64,000 bases of DNA from Ophiodon elongatus (Eukaryota > Chordata > Actinopteri > Perciformes > Hexagrammidae): contig JACSYO010000471.1 in NCBI GenBank assembly GCA_016806645.1, positions 1,576,501 to 1,640,500 on the forward strand, given 5' to 3'. The stretch's first letter is position 1; every line of letters starts with the position of its first letter. The translations under genes and the position numbers were made by a program. Of the stretch, positions 57,590-64,000 are shown one piece after another. The notes under the pieces were generated by a model. The model was given only the letters and a program-made list of their open reading frames with translations. It had not been told where the DNA came from and searched no databases.

Positions 57590-58570
57590 CTTGTCTTTCC
57601 CCGGCTGGTTCCCCCTTCAGATGTCTACATTGCTCTTTTCCATCTTCACAGCCAGCTTTGATATCTTTGAGAATCTCCCACTCCTGGGAAGCTGCAGGGA
57701 CTAAATTTGACTACAGAATGCCAAAAGCTTCCCACTTTTCAATCGAAACTTAACATCCCTGCCAATTACATGGGTCTTGAAATAAAAAACAAGCTGTGAG
57801 AGCCTTAATCTTTTTAACCGCTTGTGCGGTGCTTCTGTCATAAGGTCCGAGGCTCGGTCACAAATTAACGAGAGTGTTGCAGCTGAGTTGACTCAACCCA
57901 AGGTTGTTGGCGCCTCATTAAATCGAATCACTGCCGGACACAAAATATGACTCATTAAAAGTTTGCAGAATGGAGAATGAAGCAGGAGGAGAGGAAGAAA
58001 ACGAGATGAATGGCATAATGCAGATGCCATAACCATCTGTAGTTCATACAGCTTCATAAGGCACAGCCCATTCTGAATGTGCAGCACGGCACAAGGTGAA
58101 TGCTACAAAATAGTGCCTCTCAGCCCTAAAATCAACCTTAATGGCAGCACTCCACCGATGATTTGGATCATGGTTACTGTATCAATTTTCTCCCCCCTTG
58201 CAGAGGATTATAGCATTGCAAAGCATTAGACTTGCTAATTTACTCCATTTCTCTGTTCACTACTGAATGGATCCATAAATATTAATACTTTCACACTCCC
58301 CCCGTGGCTGCTTGTCATGCACTGAAGGGATTGCGGGTGATGGTATGATATTGTTAATTAGGTTTGCAGGAATAATGTCAGCAGCGAACCTTTGGACAGG
58401 CTGACATGCCGAGGTGATGACTTTCCTGCCATTCTTAATACACAACTGTGTTCTCGGAAAATACCGCAGCATTGAAAACACTAACAGGAGACATGCGGCG
58501 GGGAGGAAAAACTGTCCATCACCTGATTTTAAAACATAATTATTCCTTTTTCCTCTCATAAAAGCCTACC
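57590..58570. other. Repeat-free non-coding stretch, candidate conserved element
   Basis: Complex sequence without simple repeats, transposon marks or credible reading frames. It holds homeodomain-like cores such as GTTAATTAGG (near 58,353) and CATTAAATCGAAT (near 57,916). The texture resembles developmental conserved non-coding elements, but conservation cannot be judged from one sequence. Confidence 0.3.
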
Positions 58571-60870
58571 ATTAAATATTAAAGGAGGAAACACATTATC
58601 TGTAAAATAGTGATTATGTTTTGTCACGCAGAAGTTACAGTACAGTGACTTTGAACAAGTACACAATTCAGGGTGCACACTTACCCACACAGATACAAAT
58701 GCACCCATTAGAGTAAAATCAATTATTCATCAATTTTTCCACCACAGCTTTGACCAGAGTATCAGGGCACCCATACACAATCAGGCTCTCCACTCCCAGA
58801 GGTCATTTTGTCACGTGTCTTCAACATGTGGGCTTTTGTTCAGTCTCCATCACCAACAGCGTAACCTACAGCACACTGTGTGCTGCATTGCATGACACGT
58901 GGTTACTATAAAATACTATTGTAGCAACAGTTGTTCTGCATGACCACTGCAATGTGGCAGAGGTGAAAAAATCAGCCACATGGTACATTTTCTGTTTTAC
59001 ACAGCTGAAAGGAAAGGTCTGTGTTTTGGAAAAATCTGTGAGATCTAAGAAGAGACTCTGATCTTTAAGTTTTCTGTCAGTATACTTGAACTAAAGAAGA
59101 TGGCCTAATGATGTGAGTAGGAGAGATTTGTGTTATCTTTGCTATTCTGCAAAACAAAAGTCAATTTGTTTGGGGCTTGATTTGCTGTATTGTTAAATCT
59201 TTAATAAAAATGTTTTCTACTGTAACCTTTGGGTGATTTTGCGTGATTTTCTATGAAAATTGATTGATTTTTGATAGTTTAAATTCACTTATTTACCCAT
59301 CAGCTAATTTACTGTGCCTCTGGAGCTGCACAGGACTCACAGTTTGGTTCAAGGACACCTCAGCGGGGTGATGCTTGCTGCCAAACCAGGGGCTCAAACC
59401 AGGGCCTTCCACAGCAGTTGAAGGACAGACTCTCTGCTCAGTATTTTTCCAAACAAACATACAAGGGCAAAGCAACCAGATGGAAAGTCATCCCAGGCCC
59501 GGCGGCAAACAGAGGTTGAGCATCTGTTGCAGGGATGTATCCAAGCCCACTCCGGAGCTCAAGACAAGTCCCGCCTCACCTTTCCTGCTGCTGTTACCTC
59601 TGACTCCAGACTTGGCAAATAAATACAGATGGGATCGCAAATGCCCCCTGGATACTGCTATTAAATTTCACTTTGAGATAATGCAAGCTAAAGTCTCATT
59701 AAATCCCAGTCAGAGATAATGCATGGTAAACTTCTATTGTGGTTTGATTAGAAGGCACGGGGCCTGCCGTCGTGCTGATTGTGTTTTTAATCAGATCCAT
59801 CCTGCTGCAGAGCAAACAAGAGCTGAGAGGAGAGAGAAAAAGAAGGAACAAAGCAAAACAAGCTGAGCAAGCAGAAACAATTTCTTCTCTCTCTGAGGAC
59901 ACTGGTGAAATTGTTGTGTATTGTTTTTAGCATAATGAAAGTATATGAGGGTGGATTTTAAATGGAATTGTTTCTCAGTGTTATTACTGTGAGACTCCAG
60001 AAAGCAATAATTTGGTGGAACACAAACCAATGAACAGGCAAAAAGAGCTTTGCATCAGTTTAATGTCTCTCGTGTTTTCAGACTTTGTAAGAAAAATTGA
60101 ATATTTGAATATTTTTTTACACTCTTATAAGAAGCATGGTTTTAGTTCTCAGGTGTATTTCTTTGTTGAAATTATCTTTACATCGTGACAGCCATCAATA
60201 GATTAAATTCTCCGACCAAAAAAGAAAAAAGGACCTGTTATCTGTGGATGTCACGGGACAACAATAAGAAGAAATCATTTGACGGGCTACCTGCCAGCCC
60301 ACCTGTCTGTCTGTCTTCCTGCACGCACTCTGCCCGTGCTCTCGTTGCTCGGGACCGAAGTCTTGACAGCTGTGAGTACTAACAATAGCCATGTTTCATT
60401 ATGATGTGTTTACATTCATAATGATAATTTGGGGGGAGTGGCTTACTCTTGCTGATTTCTCCAATGTTGCTGCCCGTAGCTCTATGGGAACGTGTTTCAG
60501 GGGATGAATGGCATGTTCCACAACTGCCTGTAATAAATACAGCTACACCTTAGATATATCCAACTTCATTCACTGATGGTGTCTCTGTATACATCTTAAG
60601 CTGTGGAGCGGAAACAAAAGAAGTAAGGTCTCACAACTTTGTGTGTGTGTGCATGCGTGGATGGAAGTGAGTAGACAAACTGTTTTAGTTTATTTGTTAC
60701 AAGCACCCTCTGTATAGTTTTGCCAGATATTTAAATAGCTAAAGCGTTTCCACGCAGATGGCACAGGGCTTTTTTAAGTTTTAATGGAGAGGACCAGAGA
60801 GGAGTCAGCAGCTGTCTCTGTGCTTCCTGCTTGTTCAGACTCCACCCATATCATTGGAGGACACCATGCT
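58571..60870. other. Gene-free spacer
   Basis: No coding gene recognised. The block at 59,690-59,800 has the same complex, repeat-free texture (TTGTGGTTTGATTAG, a Runx-like TGTGGTTT). The rest is AT-rich. Confidence 0.4.
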
Positions 60871-60875
60871 CAGCA

Positions 60876-61550
60876 AAGTCAAATGAAGTTTATTTGTATT
60901 GTCCAATATCTGATACAATTCCTAATGAGGCTTTAAAAGGAACAATAACAATAGCTGCCATATCAGCTCTCTAAGAAGACAAAGAAATACTTTATAAAGA
61001 GCCTAAAGGAAAAAGGGCTGCTGGACCGCGTGCCCCATCCAACAAACTATTACTAAAAACATTCACCAAGGCAACAGTGAAATAGCTACAAGCCTGTGTC
61101 GAGCCAAAACTGCATTGCAGAGACTATTTAATGCCATCAAATTTAAAAAGTCATGCTCACTCTTAAGACTGCGAGAATTAGTAGGTTTTAAATCTGGATA
61201 TGAAAATGACAAGGAGGAAAGCTTCCCTGACAGCAGCTGGAACTTTATGCCAACGAGAGGTGGCACGGTAGGAGAGGGCTCTGTTTCCTGAGGATTTTTC
61301 TTAGTTCTTGGAAACCAAGCGGCCTGCCTGCTGAGGTCTTAAAGCATCTAAAGAGACGTGGGAGCTTTGAAGGGTTCTTAAGTATGGCAGAGCAAGATTA
61401 TCCACTATTTCATATGCTAGGAGCAGCATTTTAAAAACAAGCCTGGCAAGCCTCGCAAGCCTTCCTTTAATAGGAAGACAATGCTGGAGATATGAAACTG
61501 AAGACATTTGGGAATCATTAGTCAAAAACATGACATTTTCCATAAATGTT
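60876..61550 (-). repeat. Probable fish interspersed repeat
   Basis: It starts with AAGTTTATTTGTATTGTCCAATATC, a diverged form of the frequent teleost 'AATTTATTTATATAGCCCAATATC' start. It continues with stereotyped sequence (GGCACGGTAGGAGAGGGCTC, CTTAAAGCATCTAAAGAGACG). Two minus-strand open frames here are by-products. Family not named. Confidence 0.45.
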
Positions 61551-62120
61551 AGGGTATATTAAACCATGACAAATTACATTACAGCACAGTCTGGTGTGTT
61601 ATAGTCTCAGATGAAGAGCCTGTTCACAGCTTTGTGTCCTATACTGCTTCTCTCACCTGCTGCGATTCTTCTTTCTGTCTCATTCAGCTGAGCCTACAGG
61701 GGAGGCAGAGGGCTTAGAACCTGGACCTGATAAAAAAAAAGATTTTCTGCTGATTTCAGCAGTTACAGCACATCTACAGAAAAGAGCTGCTGAGACAAAG
61801 GAGAGGACATGAGAACTATTGAGTTATCTTATTAGGTCTATTTTCTACATAAGAAACTAATCATGTTTTACCCCTCTCCGCAACAAACACACACGCAGTC
61901 AGGACAAGTGAGACATGTGCTGTAGCAGCAAAGATAAGTTCAGGAACAAACATATTTTAAAAAGATCTCTCAGTTGATCAAGATGTGCCGTTGAGCATGA
62001 TCATACTAGGCACAGAGAGAGAGGGGGAACCAAGTCATTTAAAGTGATGAGCACAGTTGTACATTTTTAACAAGCTTCGCCAGCTGTGCTCCTGTTTTCT
62101 CCCCACCATTACACATGTCT

Positions 62121-62122
<2 letters not shown>
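61551..62122. other. Gene-free spacer
   Basis: I see no coding exon, known repeat or structural element. Confidence 0.4.
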
Positions 62123-62181
<59 letters not shown>

Positions 62182-62188
62182 GTGTGTT
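62123..62188 (+). repeat. (TG)n microsatellite
   Basis: Over 30 TG units, with a CG interruption at its right end. Confidence 0.97.
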
Positions 62189-62789
62189 TGTATGTGTATG
62201 TATAAGAGACCGCTCTATCTCTGCCCTTCATGTGAAGCGGCCAATTAGAGGCTGATTGGGGGACAATGGACAGTACAGGTGGAAGAAGAATGGGGAGAGG
62301 TGGTTAGGAGAAGCAAAGGGAGGAGAAGGGAAGAGAGAACAATGGATATGTAACTTAAACACAAGAACAGCAAAGGAAAAAGACCCTGTTCATAAAACGG
62401 ATTAATTGGACCATCTTTAAAGAATCCAGATCTGTCTTTTTACGTGGCAGTACTGTTATTAATCAAAGTCAAACAGCTGAGTGATTTGTTCTCAGGGAGA
62501 GATAATGAATGATGAGGGAGTGTGTCCAGTCTTTCTCTGAGTTGAGATTAACTCTTCCTTTACTCAGAGAGTTACAGAGCACTGGAGAATACAAGAACAG
62601 TGGTTCTACGTGAGTCAATAAATAACTAAATAAATGATGATGATGGTGATTACTGTGATGAATTAGCATAAAGATGGTGTTCTTAAAATTAACATTGTTA
62701 GCCATTTTTTTTATATTTCCAGAAACTAAGGGAGGTATCTTTCTTGGCACGTTAGCTAGCCAACGTGCTCTCTAGACGGTTACCACTTT
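62189..62789. other. Gene-free spacer
   Basis: A purine-rich patch at 62,275-62,345 (GGAGAAGGGAAGAGAG) is the only notable composition. No gene seen. Confidence 0.4.
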
Positions 62790-63450
62790 TGCCCAGACTA
62801 AAATATCTCTAAATATGGGATGCATTGCCATTACATTCTGTACACAAATCCATTGTACCCAGATGATGAATCCTAATAACTATGGTGGTATCCGGACTTT
62901 TTATCTGTTGCAACCAGCAAATGTTTTCACTTATCCAGTACATTTTCTCAACTTCTACTTGGTGGAATGACAAAAAGTTGTTATGGTTCTCAGACTTTGC
63001 GACCTCATGGTTTTAGTTATCCCCAGACTTTTCATTTAGCATCATAATGAGTTTGACATTTTTGTTTTTTAGGGAATTTTCCTGAAAGTGCTTGATGGAT
63101 TGTCATGGCTTTTGGCAAAGATATTGATGCCCCCCTTGATTGATGAATTGTAATAACCTTTGTGATCCTCTGACTTTTCACCTTCCACCACTATCAAGTC
63201 AAAACATCTGTCCAATACTTATTTATGTATGATTTGTAACAAAATACCTGAAAAAATACCTGAAACCTCAGCCTCCGCAACACTTTGTGCTTAGTGGTAG
63301 TTATCAAATGTTAGCATACACATTAAACTAAGATGGTGAACATGTTTTTTGTTTTATGTCAGCATGTTATCATGCTGACGTTAGCATTTACCTCAAAGCA
63401 CTCTTGTGCCAAAATACTCTCACAAAGCTACTGACATGGCTGTACACTAT
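62790..63450 (+). repeat. Percomorph interspersed repeat (AGCATG..GACGTTAGCATTTA type)
   Basis: I recognise its blocks: TTGATGGATTGTCATGGCTTTTGGCA, GATGAATTGTAATAACCTTTGTGATCC, CTAAGATGGTGAACATG, CATGCTGACGTTAGCATTTACCTCAAAGCA and CATGGCTGTA. They belong to a highly repeated element of spiny-rayed fishes. This copy is diverged and non-coding. The left limit is approximate. Confidence 0.65.
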
Positions 63451-63473
63451 AAATACTATATCAGCAGAGCTTA

Positions 63474-63521
63474 GACACACACACACACGCACGCACGCAC
63501 GCACGCGCGCACGCGCGCACG

Positions 63522-63553
<32 letters not shown>
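63474..63553 (+). repeat. Alternating (CA/CG)n tract
   Basis: About 80 bp of strictly alternating purine-pyrimidine: AC units, then ACGC and GCGC in the middle, then AC again. It follows the end of the percomorph repeat by about 25 bp. Confidence 0.95.
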
Positions 63554-63556
<3 letters not shown>

Positions 63557-64000
63557 AAGTTGTTCCTTTTGTTCCCATTCAGACTCACTAATATTTATTT
63601 TAGGTTAATCCAATACTTTTTCTCTTACAACTAGTAAATATACAGGGTGAATTGTTTTTTTTAAACACCTTAAATACAACCAAACAATGTGAAACTACAC
63701 AAATAAGTGTAGTTTAATTTACTAAAACGAAACAGAAGCATGTTCAATGCAACCTGCAGACACAAATTGGTGCCAAAGGACAGTAAGAGCACGCAGCCCC
63801 CCACCTCTTCACCTAAAACAATGATCCACAGAAACGCACACAAAGCCCCCGAATCGGCTCTGTGTAACCAGTGATGAATATGAATGAGGATATGAATATA
63901 GATGAGTAAAAAAAAAATTAATATTGATGAAGGCGGTTTCTCAACCCTCTGACTGATGGTGTAGGGGCACTGAGTGGAACCAATCAATCATTATAGAGCA
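63554..64000. other. Gene-free window end
   Basis: AT-rich DNA without a recognised gene. A minus-strand open frame at 63,670-63,987 has no family resemblance. Confidence 0.4.

Noticed and set aside
63670..63987. 105-codon minus-strand frame near the right edge
   Set aside because: AT-rich, hydrophobic low-complexity translation without splice or family support.
1..64000. tRNA, rRNA, snoRNA or miRNA genes
   Set aside because: No cloverleaf with A/B boxes or other clear RNA gene was seen by eye. Short hairpin RNAs in introns cannot be excluded without a folding search.

Overview
This 64 kb window is vertebrate nuclear DNA, almost certainly from a percomorph teleost fish. Genes are split by GT-AG introns, the order esyt1 next to zc3h10 matches the human 12q13 neighbourhood, and the interspersed repeats are fish types (a Rex3/RTE LINE, hAT-type elements, a percomorph 'AGCATGCTAACGTTAGCAT'-style repeat, many CA/TG microsatellites). 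There are no prokaryotic genes, CRISPR arrays or recognisable tRNA/rRNA genes.

The left half is dominated by a direct tandem segmental duplication. Positions 1-12,455 (copy A; its left part lies outside the window) correspond to 15,651-30,816 (copy B), with a sharp junction at 12,455/12,456. The ancestral order was lrp1 (+) / dtx3l-like (-) / esyt1 (-). Copy A carries the last exons of lrp1, whose upstream part lies off the left edge, then a dtx3l copy with a mutated splice donor and a missing exon, then a fragment of esyt1. Copy B starts inside lrp1 (a 5'-truncated copy with an in-frame TAA near its start), then has a dtx3l copy that looks intact and the complete esyt1 gene. Copy A was later altered by a ~4.9 kb deletion, a 2.6 kb Rex3 insertion with an 11-bp target-site duplication, and a 127-bp retroelement-tail insertion with a 13-bp target-site duplication. 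Divergence is uneven: nearly none over the lrp1 3' end, about 1% over the dtx3l main exon. An assembly haplotype duplication is a serious alternative that only read depth or spanning reads can exclude.

The main protein finding is esyt1 (25,834-42,407, minus). By conceptual splicing I obtain 1,836 codons with an ER hairpin, an SMP lipid-transfer domain and nine C2 domains, compared with five in human ESYT1. The extra domains come from repetition of one eight-exon, two-C2 cassette whose exon lengths are almost constant (177-83-49-90-96-72-87-147/150).

To the right follow zc3h10 (-), a DNAJB9/ERdj4-like co-chaperone gene (+) and a PX-BAR sorting nexin of the SNX5/6/32 type (+), each with a complete exon set. 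From 54,880 to 64,000 I see no coding gene: this part holds microsatellites, fish interspersed repeats and some repeat-free stretches that may be conserved non-coding DNA. The genes do not form one pathway. lrp1 is an endocytic receptor, esyt1 an ER-plasma membrane tether, the sorting nexin an endosomal coat protein, dnajb9 an ER co-chaperone, zc3h10 an RNA-binding regulator and dtx3l an interferon-linked ubiquitin ligase.
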